NCBI RefSeq assembly: GCF_030519475.1
Contig: NZ_JAUMKD010000008.1
Location: 186,001-250,000 of the forward strand
DNA: 64,000 nucleotides
DNA from: Micromonospora sp. C28SCA-DRY-2
GTDB taxonomy: Bacteria > Actinomycetota > Actinomycetes > Mycobacteriales > Micromonosporaceae
Direction: 5' to 3'
Below are positions 34,451 through 43,370 of this stretch, in pieces. The position numbers and the translations under genes were made by a program. Every line of letters begins with the position of its first letter. Positions within the stretch are counted from its first letter, which is position 1. The notes beneath the pieces were generated by a model. The model made no database searches and was not told the DNA's origin. It saw only the letters and a program-made list of their open reading frames with translations.

Positions 34451-36130
34451 GTGGCGCACCCGGGCATGACCGTGGCTTCCGGCATCCGGCCGCATCCGGT
34501 CGCCGGGGCGCCGCTGCTCTGCGACGCCCGCGACCACGGGCTGACCGGCGACGGGGTGACCAATGACCAGCCCGCCCTCGCGGCCCTGGTCGACCTGCTC
34601 GGCGACGCGTACGAGGCGGACGGGCGGGCCCGGGTCATCCACTGCCCGCCGGGGGTCTACTCGATCCGCGACGCGGGCACCGTCTGGCGCAGCGGCGTGT
34701 CGCTGGTCGGCGCCGGACCGGGGGCGACCCGGTTCGCGCTCAGCAACGCCGGCAACCGGGCCGAGCCGGTGCCGCTGGCCTTCCACACCGCGCAGCTGCA
34801 CGGCGCGGACCGGGAGCGGCACCTGGCCGACTGCACCTTCGCCGACTTCGAGATCGACGGCTCGCAGGTGGCGTCGGCGGAGTACAGCCCGCTGGCCAAG
34901 GGCCTCGGGTTGCAGTACGTGGTCCGCGGCGTCTTCCGCAACCTCTACATCCACCACACCGCGGCCACCGGGCTGGGCTGCGACTTCCTCCAGGACTGCG
35001 TGATCGACCGGGTGCTGGTGGTGGGGTGCGGACGGCAGGACAACGGCACCGAGATGGGCGGCGCCGGGATCGGGGTCGGCATCGGCGGGTGGGGCAGCAT
35101 CGAGCGACTCACCATCGTCAACTGCAGCGCGGTGGCCAACGCCACCAACGGCATCTTCCTGGAACTCCAGGAGTCCGGTGGGCTGCGTCCCCGGGGCATC
35201 CGGGTGCTCGGCTGCCACACCCAGGGCAACCGCTTCGGCATCTCCGACTGGGGCGCCAACGGCCTGATCGTCACGGCCTGCACGATGACCGGCAACCTGG
35301 AGGCCGGCTTCCACGTCTCGGCGAAGGGCACCACGCACACCGCCGGGCGGGGCGGCATCCTCACCGACTGCGTGATCGACGGCAACCTGCGCGACGGGAT
35401 CAGCATCGGCAACACCCCCGGGCCGTACACCATCCGGGGCAACCGGGTCAGCGGCAACGGCCGGCACGGCTACCACCAGCGCAGCCTCGGCTCGGTCGGG
35501 CAGGACAGGGCCGAGGAGATCGTCATCGAGAGCAACGACTTCTACGGCAACAGCGGCGACGCGATCCGGTTCGACCGGCCGGTCCGGGACGCGATGGTGG
35601 TGGGCAACCGGATCCGCAACAACGGCCGGCAGGTGGCGCCGGCGATGACCGGGCACGGCGACTCGGTGCGGTACAGCGAGAAGTCGGTGGTCGACCGGAC
35701 CGCCACCTGGCCGAACGACGGGCACCGGGGCAAGGTGGTCCGGGTCGGCCGGGCGATCGCGGTGGTGGCGGCGAACGACGCCGATACGCTGACCCTGGCG
35801 CCGATCCGGCCCGGCGCGTTCACCGCCTGGAGCGGCGACACCCCGAAACCGGGGACACCGTACGAGCTGCCGTCCCCGCCGCCGGTGCGGGCCGGGATCA
35901 CTGTCAACGCGGAGCTCACCGCGGCGACCGTGCGGGGCAACCGGATCTGGGACAACCGCGACCCGTCCACCCAGACCCACGGACTGTGGATCACCGACCA
36001 GGGCAGCTGCGTGGAGTGCCGGGTGGTGGACAACGACCTGGCCGGCAACGTCGACGCGGCCATCCGCGCGGACACCCCGCCGGACGGCGGCCGGTGGGAA
36101 CGCAACTACGGCCACGACGACGAGGGGTGA
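34451..36130 (+). CDS. Right-handed parallel beta-helix repeat protein
   Basis: 559 aa from the GTG at 34451, with GGGGAGA upstream. The N-terminus has a pectate-lyase-like entry motif DHGLTGDGVTNDQPALAALV followed by repeated short turns such as IHHTAATGLGCDFLQDCVID, NCSAVANATNGIF, NDFYGNSGDAIRF and GNRIWDNR, typical of Beta_helix/PbH1 coils. A 70-residue insertion (about 400-470) carries a small beta-domain. The family includes polysaccharide lyases, epimerases and phage tailspikes. No signal peptide is visible, which is unusual for a polysaccharide-active enzyme. Convergent with the sugar dehydrogenase gene. Confidence 0.8.
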   Translation: MAHPGMTVASGIRPHPVAGAPLLCDARDHGLTGDGVTNDQPALAALVDLLGDAYEADGRARVIHCPPGVYSIRDAGTVWRSGVSLVGAGPGATRFALSNAGNRAEPVPLAFHTAQLHGADRERHLADCTFADFEIDGSQVASAEYSPLAKGLGLQYVVRGVFRNLYIHHTAATGLGCDFLQDCVIDRVLVVGCGRQDNGTEMGGAGIGVGIGGWGSIERLTIVNCSAVANATNGIFLELQESGGLRPRGIRVLGCHTQGNRFGISDWGANGLIVTACTMTGNLEAGFHVSAKGTTHTAGRGGILTDCVIDGNLRDGISIGNTPGPYTIRGNRVSGNGRHGYHQRSLGSVGQDRAEEIVIESNDFYGNSGDAIRFDRPVRDAMVVGNRIRNNGRQVAPAMTGHGDSVRYSEKSVVDRTATWPNDGHRGKVVRVGRAIAVVAANDADTLTLAPIRPGAFTAWSGDTPKPGTPYELPSPPPVRAGITVNAELTAATVRGNRIWDNRDPSTQTHGLWITDQGSCVECRVVDNDLAGNVDAAIRADTPPDGGRWERNYGHDDEG

Positions 36131-36149
36131 GCCGTCGGTGCCGACCGGC

Positions 36150-36188
36150 GGCCGGCGGCGGCCCGGTGACCCGGGGCCGCCGCCGGCC
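36150..36188. terminator. Bidirectional terminator hairpin
   Basis: Perfect 15-base arms GGCCGGCGGCGGCCC / GGGCCGCCGCCGGCC with a 9-base loop, between the convergent beta-helix and sugar-dehydrogenase genes. Confidence 0.7.
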
Positions 36189-36194
36189 CGCCCG

Positions 36195-38282
36195 TCAGGG
36201 TGCCGACGGGTACAGCACCACCGTGGCGGTCCCGGTCTGCGGGGGTACGCCCGGCTCGGTCGGCGCGTCGGTGTACTCGGCCACGAAGACCGCTGACAGG
36301 TTGGGCGCGCCGCTGTGCCCACCGTCGACGAAGGTGGCGATGCTGCCGGTGCAGCCCGAGGCGGTCGACAGCGGGTGCCCGTGCTCGTCGTGCCCGAGGA
36401 TGTAGGTGACCCGTACCCGGGAGCAGTCCACCGGCCGGTCGTCGGTGACCTTCACCTGGAACGCGACGGTCTGCCCGAACTCGAACGGCTGGCCGGCGAC
36501 CGGGGTGACGAACTCGACGATCGGCGCCCGCGGCCCGATCAGCAGCGGCAGGGTGGCCGCCGCGGACCGGCCGGTGCGGTCGGTGACCTTCAGCGTCGGC
36601 GAGTACGAGCCGTTGGTCTGGTACGTCCAGGTCGGGTTCGGCTCGGTGGAGTCGACCGAGCCGTCGGCGTCGAAGTCCCAGGCGTAGCGCAGCGGGTCAC
36701 CGTCCGGGTCGACCGTACCGGCGCTGGAGAAGCTGACCGTGAGCGGCGCCTGCCCGGCGGTCGGGTCCGCGCTGATCTTCGGGATCGGGGTCCGGTTGCC
36801 CCGCACGAAGTCGATCCGGGACAGCTGGGCGTCCGGGTTCTCCGCGAAGTACCCGTCGCCGTACTCCAGCACGTAGAGCGCGCCGTCGGGGCCGAACTCC
36901 AGGTCCATCGGGTTGTCCACCACCAGCGAGGGCGCCACCGGCCGGATGTCGGCGACCTCGCCGGCCCGGTCCAGGCGGAACTCCTTGATGTAGTCCCGGG
37001 TCCACTCGTAGAACAGCGGGATGCCGTCGTAGTAGGCGGGCCACCTCACCCGGGAGGTGCTGCGCCCGTCGTAGTCGTACGCCGGGCCGGCCATCGGGCC
37101 GATCCCGCCGGTGCCGAGCTGCGGGAACTCGCCGGAGGCCGCGGACGGGTACCAGACCTGCGGCGCCTCGACCGGCGGCAGCCGGCGCTGTCCGGTGTTG
37201 TGCGGCGAGTCGTTCACCGGCCGGCGGCAGTCGAAGTACCGCCCGGGGGTGCCGGTGGCGAAGTCGTAGTCGCGGTACGGCATGGTCGGCGTGACGCAGT
37301 ACGGCCAGCCGTAGTTGGCCGGCTTGTCCACCAGCATCCAGCGGCCGTGTCCGGCCGGTCCCCGCTGCGGGTTCGCCGAGCCGGCGTCGGGGGAGTAGTC
37401 GGCGAGGTAGACGTCGTCGGTACGCCGGTCGACGGCGAACCGGAACGGGTTGCGCAGCCCCATCGCGTAGATCTCGGGCCGGGTCTTCGGGGTGCCCGGC
37501 CGGAACAGGTTGCCCGGCGGGACGCGGTAGCCGCCGCCCGGCTTGACCTGGATGCGCAGCAGCTTGCCGCGCAGGTCGTTGGTGTTCGCCGAGGTGCGCT
37601 GGGCGTCGAAGGCCGGGTTCCGGTCGGCGCGCTCGTCGATCGGGGTGTAGCCGTCGGAGAAGAACGGGTTGGTGTCGTCGCCGGTGGACAGGTAGAGGTT
37701 GCCCTTGCCGTCGAAGTCGATCTGCCCGCCGACGTGGCAGCAGATGCCCCGGTCGGTGGGCACGTCGATGATCTTCTGCTCGGTACGCAGGTCGAGCGTC
37801 ATCCCGTCCAGCTTGAACCGGGACAGCCGCAGCACCCCGCGGAACCGTTGCCAGTCGGCCTCGGTGCCGACCAGCGGCGCGTCCCCCTCGTTGACGTCCG
37901 GGGTCGCCGGGTCGTCGACCGGCGTGTTCCCCGGCGGGGAGTAGTACAGGTAGACCCACTTGTTGCGGGCGAAGTCCGGGTCGATGGCGATGCCCTGCAG
38001 GCCCTCCTCGTCGTGCTCGTACACCGGCACGTCGGCGGCGAGGGTGTTCAGCCCGGTGCGCGGGTCGTGGATGCGCACCTCACCGGTCCGCGAGGTGTGC
38101 AGCACCCGCAGGTCGGGCAGGACGGCGAGGCTCATCGGCTCGCCCGGGTAGTCGTTGAGCGTGACCTTCTGGAAGCTGCTGTCCGGTGGTGCGGCGGCGG
38201 GCGCGGCGGTGACCGGTGCGGCCGGCGCGGTGAGCCCGGCGGCCACCAGCACCAGGGCGGGCAGGAGTGCGGCTCTTCTCAT
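36195..38282 (-). CDS. Secreted PQQ-dependent sugar dehydrogenase-like protein with PKD domain
   Basis: 695 aa. A Sec signal peptide (RRAALLPALVLVAAGLTAPA, cleavage about 30) precedes a beta-propeller domain (about 40-495) of the glucose/sorbosone dehydrogenase (GSDH) type, with EEGLQGIAIDPDF, GGQIDFDGKGNLYLSTGD, YAMGLRNPFRFAVD and NPMDLEFGPDGALYVLEYG. A PKD domain follows (about 500-590): PLTVSFSSAGTVDPDGDPLRYAWDFDADG. The C-terminal 100 residues form a further beta-rich domain. An extracellular sugar oxidoreductase or carbohydrate-binding protein is likely. It lies 25 bases downstream of a Tat-exported TIM-barrel gene on the same strand, so it is the second gene of an operon. Confidence 0.88.
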   Translation of the reverse strand: MRRAALLPALVLVAAGLTAPAAPVTAAPAAAPPDSSFQKVTLNDYPGEPMSLAVLPDLRVLHTSRTGEVRIHDPRTGLNTLAADVPVYEHDEEGLQGIAIDPDFARNKWVYLYYSPPGNTPVDDPATPDVNEGDAPLVGTEADWQRFRGVLRLSRFKLDGMTLDLRTEQKIIDVPTDRGICCHVGGQIDFDGKGNLYLSTGDDTNPFFSDGYTPIDERADRNPAFDAQRTSANTNDLRGKLLRIQVKPGGGYRVPPGNLFRPGTPKTRPEIYAMGLRNPFRFAVDRRTDDVYLADYSPDAGSANPQRGPAGHGRWMLVDKPANYGWPYCVTPTMPYRDYDFATGTPGRYFDCRRPVNDSPHNTGQRRLPPVEAPQVWYPSAASGEFPQLGTGGIGPMAGPAYDYDGRSTSRVRWPAYYDGIPLFYEWTRDYIKEFRLDRAGEVADIRPVAPSLVVDNPMDLEFGPDGALYVLEYGDGYFAENPDAQLSRIDFVRGNRTPIPKISADPTAGQAPLTVSFSSAGTVDPDGDPLRYAWDFDADGSVDSTEPNPTWTYQTNGSYSPTLKVTDRTGRSAAATLPLLIGPRAPIVEFVTPVAGQPFEFGQTVAFQVKVTDDRPVDCSRVRVTYILGHDEHGHPLSTASGCTGSIATFVDGGHSGAPNLSAVFVAEYTDAPTEPGVPPQTGTATVVLYPSAP

Positions 38283-38307
38283 CTGGGCGTTCCCCCGAGG
38301 TCGTGGC

Positions 38308-39258
38308 TCAGTAGCGGAGCGAGGCGAGGTAGGCGTAGCCGACCCGGGCGGTGTCGAGGGCGTCGGCGGGGGCGCGCGGCGGGGTGCCCGCGTCGTCGCG
38401 CTCCACGATGTACTCCTCGATCCCGGCCTCCCGGGCGTAGGCGAAGATGCGGCCGAAGTCGATCAGGCCGTCGCCGAGGTCGGCGAAGCTGGCGTTGTGG
38501 TCCATGTCCTTGACGTGCACCTGGCGGATCCGGCCCCGGTGCGCGCGGATCACGTCCACCGGGTCCCGCGCCCCGCGCCAGGTCCAGAACAGGTCGAGTT
38601 CGAAGTGGACCAGCCGGGGGTCGGTCTCGGCGGCCAGGATCTCGAACCCGGTCCGCCCGTCGGTCAGCGGTACGAACTCCAGCTGGTGGTTGTGGTAGCC
38701 GAACCGCAGCCCGGCCCGCTCGGCCATCCGCCCGGCGCGGTTCAGGTCGCGGGCCAGCGCGCGGTAGCGCTCCGGGTCCCGGATCGGCTGGCCCTCGGCG
38801 TCCAGCCCGAACCAGGGGTGGACCAGGTACCGGCAGCCCACCGTGTTGGTGTCGGCGAGCACCTGCGCCCACGCGTCCGCGTCGAACGGCTGCGGGATGC
38901 CGACGTGCCCGGAGGTGGCCCGCAGCCCGGCGTCGTCCAGGGCGGCCCGGAACTGGGCGGCCGTGCGGCCGACGTAGCCGGCGTGCTCGACCCGGCGGTA
39001 GCCGATCCGCCGCAGCGCGGCGAGCGTGCCGGGCAGGTCGGCGGCGAGCTGGTCGCGCAGGGTGTAGAGCTGGATGCTGATCCGGTCGGTCGGGACCCGG
39101 CGCCGGCCGTGCGCCGTCCCGGAGTGGGCCGCGGCGGGCGCGCCGAGCAGCCCGGCGGCGCCGACGGCGGTGGCCGAGACGGTGGCGGCGCGCAGCACCC
39201 CGCGGCGGCTGACCGGCGCCGGGCCGGGCGCCGGTGGTCGGGAGGCGAGTTCGTCCAT
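38308..39258 (-). CDS. Tat-exported sugar phosphate isomerase/epimerase-like TIM-barrel protein
   Basis: 316 aa. The twin-arginine signal SRRGVLRAATVSATAVG (about 17-33) is followed by AGLLGAPAAAHS. The AP_endonuc_2/xylose-isomerase-like barrel (about 55-310) has ISIQLYTLRDQLAADLPGTL, VEHAGYVGRTAAQFRAALDD, FGYHNHQLEF, FELDLFWTWRGARDPVDVI and QVHVKDMDHN, the metal-binding residues lying in the HNH and HVKD segments. It may isomerise or modify an extracytoplasmic sugar in concert with the co-transcribed GSDH-PKD protein. RBS GGAAGG. Confidence 0.85.
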   Translation of the reverse strand: MDELASRPPAPGPAPVSRRGVLRAATVSATAVGAAGLLGAPAAAHSGTAHGRRRVPTDRISIQLYTLRDQLAADLPGTLAALRRIGYRRVEHAGYVGRTAAQFRAALDDAGLRATSGHVGIPQPFDADAWAQVLADTNTVGCRYLVHPWFGLDAEGQPIRDPERYRALARDLNRAGRMAERAGLRFGYHNHQLEFVPLTDGRTGFEILAAETDPRLVHFELDLFWTWRGARDPVDVIRAHRGRIRQVHVKDMDHNASFADLGDGLIDFGRIFAYAREAGIEEYIVERDDAGTPPRAPADALDTARVGYAYLASLRY

Positions 39259-40043
39259 GGTGCTGGTCCTTCCTGCCGGGCGTTGCGGGCCCGGCCGTTC
39301 GGGCCGACCGGCCGGCCACCGGGCACGCCGGACCGGCCGGGCACGGGCCCGGCGGAGCGGTCGTGGTCAGGACGCGGCGACGCCACCCGTCGAGGCGGGC
39401 GGGCCACCCGCAAGGGCGGGGCAACGGATCGACCAATGGACAAGTTTGTATCTGCTTCGCCACCGTACCCTTATCGATGAGCGAAGGCAAAGGTTCGCTG
39501 GCGCCGACGAAACTTCTGCTCGCGCCAACAAAAGCCGGCGAGGGGCGTGGCCGGGCGTCCACTCCGCACGGCCCGGCCGGACGGCCGAGGACGTGCCGGA
39601 TGCGGCCCCCCGCCGCGCGAACCACGCCCGCCGCGGCCTGCGGTGGGCGGCACGAGCCGGGGCGGATCCGCGGGTCGCGCCCGGGGGAGCGCCACCCGGT
39701 GTGCGGCAGGTCGCGCCTGCTCCCGCGAGGGGAGCGCCGGCATGCCGCGGATCCAGCCTGCCTCGGGGCGGTCGGGCCGCCCGGCGCGGAACGGGCAGAT
39801 CCGACGCTGGTGGCGAAGCGGGCGGCGGCATCCCGGTCAGGGCCGCAGGGGACGGCCGGGCCGCGGGCGGTCGAACGGGCGGATCCGGTGCGCCAATCGG
39901 CTCGGCGGCTAATTACCGGCCATCGAGAACATCGCGGGAAAAGTGGTCGCACACTGCTTTTCCGAATCCGTCGAAATTGCGCGGCCGGCGGGGACCGGCG
40001 GCGAGAATATGGCGAAGGGAAGTCGTAAACGGGGGGACGCATC
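39259..40043. other. 785-bp gene-free region between divergent genes
   Basis: No supported ORF. 39420-39540 is distinctly AT-richer (GACAAGTTTGTATCTGC, GGCAAAGGTTCGC, CAACAAAAGCC) and probably contains the promoter of the minus-strand sugar operon. 39900-40043 is again AT-richer, with a hairpin GGAAAAG...CTTTTCC (about 39938-39963) and the RBS GGGGGGA of the lipoprotein gene. The middle is ordinary GC-rich spacer. Confidence 0.6.
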
Positions 40044-41306
40044 ATGGAGTTGAGGCGGCGATTGACGCTGCTGGCGGTGGGCATCGCGGCCACGCCGTTG
40101 GTCCTGGGTGGATGCACCGCCGACCGCAAGGGCGCGGAGTCGGCCAAGGGCCGTTCGGCCCCGCCGGAGGTGAGCCTGACACCCGCCGACCGGGCCCGGG
40201 ACATCCCGATCAGCGCCGAGGTGGGCACCACCGTCAAGGGCGGCCGGGTCACCGCCGTGCGGATCACCGACGACAAGGGCAGGGAGGTCAAGGCCGAGCC
40301 ACGGGAGGACGGCTCGGGCTGGGTGCCGAGCGCGCCGTTGGAACCGAAGCGGACCTACACCGCCGAGGTGACCGCGACCGGCGACTCCGGTGCCACCACC
40401 ATCCGGAAGACCACCTTCACCACCATGCCGAAATCGTCGAAACCGGCGATCACCAGTACGTTGTATTTCGCCGGCAATCGGACGTACGGGACCGCGATGC
40501 CGGTAACCGTCGCGTTCGACCCGCCCATTCCGAAAGAGGCCAGAGCGGATGTGCAGCGGCGCCTGTTCGTGAAGACGAATCCGCCGCAGCCGGGCACCTG
40601 GTCCTGGGTGTCCGACGGTAGCCAGGTCTATTACCGGGCGCCCGATTTCTGGCGGCCGGGCACCACGATCAGCGTCCGGTCGGGGCTGGAGGGTCTGCCG
40701 ATCGGCAAGGAGTACGTCGGCGACGAGGACCGGCGGGCCACCTCGAAGATCGGCCGGCAGGTGTCGCTGGAGATCGACAACGCCACCAAGCAGATGTCCG
40801 TGCACCGGGACGGCAAGCTGGTCCGCAAGATCCCGGTCAGCATGGGCAAGCCGAGCACGCCGACCTCCAGCGGCAAGATGGTGATCATGGAGAAGCACGA
40901 GTTCACCACGTTCGACACCCGGGGCTCGGCCGACCCGTACGTGGTGGACGTCGAGGACGCCCAGCGGCTCACCTGGGGTGGTGAGTTCATCCACGCGGCG
41001 CCGTGGTCGGTGGGGGACCAGGGCAACACCAACGTCTCGCACGGCTGCACCAACGTCTCCAACGAGGCGGCGGACTGGTTGATGGGCGTCACCCAGGTCG
41101 GCGACCTGGTCACCATCAAGGGCACCGAGGTCACCCTGACCGAGGGCAACGGCTGGACCGCGTGGAACGTCGGTTGGGACGAGTTCGTCAAGGGCAGCGC
41201 GCTGCCCGTGCCGGCCGGGCTGGGGCCGGCGCCGAGTCACCTGCCGCACCCGGGTGCGGTGGCCGGTGGCTCGCCGGCGCCGGTGCCGTCGGTCACCGGC
41301 GGCTGA
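40044..41306 (+). CDS. L,D-transpeptidase lipoprotein (Ig-like + YkuD)
   Basis: 420 aa. Lipoprotein signal LTLLAVGIAATPLVLGGCTA with lipobox LGGC (Cys about 27). Two Ig-like LDT-associated domains (about 45-140 and 145-245) include TYTAEVTATGDSGATTIRKT and RTYGTAMPVTVAFDPPIPKE. The YkuD catalytic domain (about 250-375) has the motif IHAAPWSVGDQGNTNVSHGC with nucleophile Cys335. The enzyme forms 3-3 cross-links in peptidoglycan from outside the membrane. Architecture matches mycobacterial LdtMt2-type proteins. The C-terminal Pro/Ala/Gly tail may be a wall anchor or spacer. Convergent with the propeller gene. Confidence 0.92.
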   Translation: MELRRRLTLLAVGIAATPLVLGGCTADRKGAESAKGRSAPPEVSLTPADRARDIPISAEVGTTVKGGRVTAVRITDDKGREVKAEPREDGSGWVPSAPLEPKRTYTAEVTATGDSGATTIRKTTFTTMPKSSKPAITSTLYFAGNRTYGTAMPVTVAFDPPIPKEARADVQRRLFVKTNPPQPGTWSWVSDGSQVYYRAPDFWRPGTTISVRSGLEGLPIGKEYVGDEDRRATSKIGRQVSLEIDNATKQMSVHRDGKLVRKIPVSMGKPSTPTSSGKMVIMEKHEFTTFDTRGSADPYVVDVEDAQRLTWGGEFIHAAPWSVGDQGNTNVSHGCTNVSNEAADWLMGVTQVGDLVTIKGTEVTLTEGNGWTAWNVGWDEFVKGSALPVPAGLGPAPSHLPHPGAVAGGSPAPVPSVTGG

Positions 41307-41321
41307 TCCAGGGGGTACGCC

Positions 41322-41350
41322 GACCGGCCCGCCACCGCGGCGGGCCGGTC
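41322..41350. terminator. Bidirectional terminator hairpin
   Basis: Perfect 12-base arms GACCGGCCCGCC / GGCGGGCCGGTC with a 5-base loop, between convergent genes. Confidence 0.7.
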
Positions 41351-41384
41351 GCGCCGTCCCGTGGCGCCGACCGGCGGCCGGGGC

Positions 41385-42404
41385 TCAGTCCAGCGGCACC
41401 CGGGCCACTCCGGTCGCGGTGAGACTGCCCAACCAGAGCCGGTCGCCGTGCTGCCGGACGCCGGTGACCATGTGGTAGCCGCCGCGCGGGCCGTGCAGCG
41501 TCCGCAGCACCCGCCCCGCGCCGTCGACCAGCGCGACCAGGCCGTAGCGCAGCGGCTTCGGCTGCACCGCGGCCGGCAGCACCGCGACCAACTGGCGCAG
41601 CCGCGGGTGCGGCAGCAGCCGCTCCATCGCCGCCAGCCGAGGGCTCGGCAGCGCGACCCAGTACGTGCCGTCGCCGACCCCGGTCAGGTTGTCCGGGTAC
41701 GCCGGCAGGTCGGCCAGCACGGTGAGCCCGGCGTCCGGCAGGGTGAGCCGGACCAGCCGGTGGGTGGCGGTCTCCACCAACATCAGTGCCGACTCGTCCG
41801 GGGTCAGCGCGATCCCGTTGGGGAAGTAGAGCCCGTCCCGGACCACCTCGGTGCGCCCGGTGCCCGGGTGGTAGGCCAGCACCCGCCCGTTCGGCCGGTG
41901 CTCCAGCAGGTCCCGCTTCCAGTGCGAGACCGGGAAGCGGTACGACGAGTCGGTGAAGTAGACGGTGCCGTCGCGGGCGACGGCGGCGTTGTCGGCCAGG
42001 TGCGGTCGCGCCCCGGCGCCGGTCAGCTCCCGCACCGCCCCGTCCGGGGTCACCCGCAGCAGCCCCCGGTACGCGTCGCAGACCACCAGGCTGCCGTCGC
42101 GCGGGTCCAGCTCGATGCCGAGCGGCCGGCCGCCGGTCTCGGCGAGCAGCCGGGGGCCGCTGCCCGGCGGCGCGTCGACCGGCCACCACCAGATCCGGCC
42201 GTCCTCGGCCCCGCTGACCACCCGCCCGGCCGGGTCGACCAGCACGTCCTCCGGGCCGGTGGCCCCGGCGGGCAGGGGCAGCAGCTCGGCGGCGTCGAGC
42301 CGGGTGTCGGTCGGGGCCCACGGCCCGGCCAGCGGCGGCGGCACGGTGGCCGGCTCGCGGACGGGACGGATCAGCCAGGGCGCGCGCGGACGGGGGACGG
42401 CCAT
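41385..42404 (-). CDS. Strictosidine-synthase-like / SMP-30 propeller protein
   Basis: 339 aa, no signal peptide. Six-bladed propeller motifs: GPEDVLVDPAGRVVSGAEDG, LLAETGGRPLGIELDPRDG, NAAVARDGTVYFTDSSYRFP, LYFPNGIALTPDESALMLVE and YPDNLTGVGDGTYWVALPS. These correspond to conserved blades of the strictosidine-synthase/gluconolactonase superfamily; the glutamate of strictosidine synthase is not identifiable. Lactonase or arylesterase activity is likely. Convergent with the L,D-transpeptidase. Confidence 0.8.
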   Translation of the reverse strand: MAVPRPRAPWLIRPVREPATVPPPLAGPWAPTDTRLDAAELLPLPAGATGPEDVLVDPAGRVVSGAEDGRIWWWPVDAPPGSGPRLLAETGGRPLGIELDPRDGSLVVCDAYRGLLRVTPDGAVRELTGAGARPHLADNAAVARDGTVYFTDSSYRFPVSHWKRDLLEHRPNGRVLAYHPGTGRTEVVRDGLYFPNGIALTPDESALMLVETATHRLVRLTLPDAGLTVLADLPAYPDNLTGVGDGTYWVALPSPRLAAMERLLPHPRLRQLVAVLPAAVQPKPLRYGLVALVDGAGRVLRTLHGPRGGYHMVTGVRQHGDRLWLGSLTATGVARVPLD

Positions 42405-42553
42405 CCGGCCATTCTCGTCCGCCGATGCCCGCCGCGCCGCCCCCGAGCGGGCGGGAAGGTCATCCCTGAGGGGGATCCCGTGAGCCTCGGGGTCGAACCC
42501 TGGGTGTACCCGGATTCGGCCCGCGGCAGGTCGGAACTGTCAGGGGTGCCGGC

Positions 42554-42559
42554 TAGATT
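42554..42559 (+). promoter_or_regulatory. -10 box TAGATT, leaderless-type
   Basis: TAGATT ends 7 bases before the ATG at 42567. No Shine-Dalgarno sequence is present. Confidence 0.5.
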
Positions 42560-42566
42560 CGACGGC

Positions 42567-42917
42567 ATGGGACAACGCGACGACCGCCTCCACGTGCAGA
42601 TCAGCGCGGCTGGTCACGCGGTGGAGGTGCGGGTGACCGGCGAGATCGACATCGCCACCGTCGGCGCGTTGCGGTCCGCCCTCTGGGCCGCCCCGGCCCG
42701 GTCCGTGCTGCGGGTCGACCTGTCCGGCGTCCGGGTGCTCTCCGCCGCCGGGGTGCGTGCGCTGGTCGCCGCGCACCTGCGCGTCCGCGGCCGGGGCGGC
42801 GAGCTGGTGCTGGTCGGTCCCGACCCGACGGTCCGCCGGGTGCTGCGCGCCACCGGGCTGCACCGGGTCATCCCGATCGTCGAGGAGTGTTCCGACCGGG
42901 AGCTGGTGGCCTGCTGA
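42567..42917 (+). CDS. STAS-domain protein (anti-sigma factor antagonist-like)
   Basis: 116 aa, a single STAS domain: VEVRVTGEIDIATVGALRSAL, VLRVDLSGVRVLSAAGVRAL and VLVGPDPTVRRVLRATGLHRV. Family members bind anti-sigma kinases and are inactivated by phosphorylation on a Ser/Thr in a D-S-(S/T)-G type loop. Here the loop reads LSAAGV, so the phospho-acceptor position is Ala, although the preceding Ser might substitute. No kinase or sigma gene is adjacent. The start was set by homology and by the TAGATT box. Confidence 0.8.
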   Translation: MGQRDDRLHVQISAAGHAVEVRVTGEIDIATVGALRSALWAAPARSVLRVDLSGVRVLSAAGVRALVAAHLRVRGRGGELVLVGPDPTVRRVLRATGLHRVIPIVEECSDRELVAC

Positions 42918-42924
42918 GCGAGCG

Positions 42925-42963
42925 GCGGCCGGGGTCGGCGACGGATGTCACCGCCCCGGCCGC
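42925..42963. terminator. Bidirectional terminator hairpin
   Basis: Arms GCGGCCGGGG / CCCCGGCCGC (perfect) around a 19-base loop, between the convergent STAS and FKBP genes. Confidence 0.55.
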
Positions 42964-42977
42964 GTCGGCTCAGCCGG

Positions 42978-43370
42978 TCAGCGGACGCCGAGCAGGTCGA
43001 CGACGAAGACGAGCGTCTCGCCCGGCTTGATGACCCCGCCGGCGCCCCGGTCGCCGTAGCCCAGGTGCGGCGGGATGGTCAGCCGGCGCCGGCCGCCGAC
43101 CCGCATGCCGACCACGCCCTGGTCCCAGCCGGCGATGACCCGGCCACCGCCGAGCGGGAACTCGAACGCCTCCCCGCGGTTCCACGACGCGTCGAACTCG
43201 CGGCCGGTCGAGTGCGCCACCCCCACGTAGTGGACGTTGGCCAGCTGTCCCGGCCGGGCCTCCGGGCCCTCACCGACGGTGATGTCCTCGATCACGAGGT
43301 CGGCCGGCGGCGCGCCCTCGATCGGACCCACCTCGGGCTTGCCCGGGCGGTCGCCTGCTGCCTGGTTCAT
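42978..43370 (-). CDS. FKBP-type peptidyl-prolyl cis-trans isomerase
   Basis: 130 aa, one FKBP domain with no signal peptide. The conserved core is VIEDITVGEGPEARPGQLAN, VHYVGVAHSTGREFDASWNR, FPLGGGRVIAGWDQGVVGMR and RLTIPPHLGYGDRGAG with the C-terminal LVFVVDLLGVR. A cytosolic isomerase aiding protein folding. The ATG has AGGAGA upstream on the minus strand. Confidence 0.93.
   Translation of the reverse strand: MNQAAGDRPGKPEVGPIEGAPPADLVIEDITVGEGPEARPGQLANVHYVGVAHSTGREFDASWNRGEAFEFPLGGGRVIAGWDQGVVGMRVGGRRRLTIPPHLGYGDRGAGGVIKPGETLVFVVDLLGVR

Noticed and set aside
36315..38513. Plus-strand open frame of 732 codons over the GSDH gene
   Set aside because: It is antisense to a well-supported secreted dehydrogenase; Val/Arg/Gly-rich without motifs.
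39367..39831. Possible 154-aa gene in the 785-bp gap
   Set aside because: Arg/Pro/Ala-rich shadow composition, no RBS, and codon third positions do not show the strong G/C bias of real genes here.
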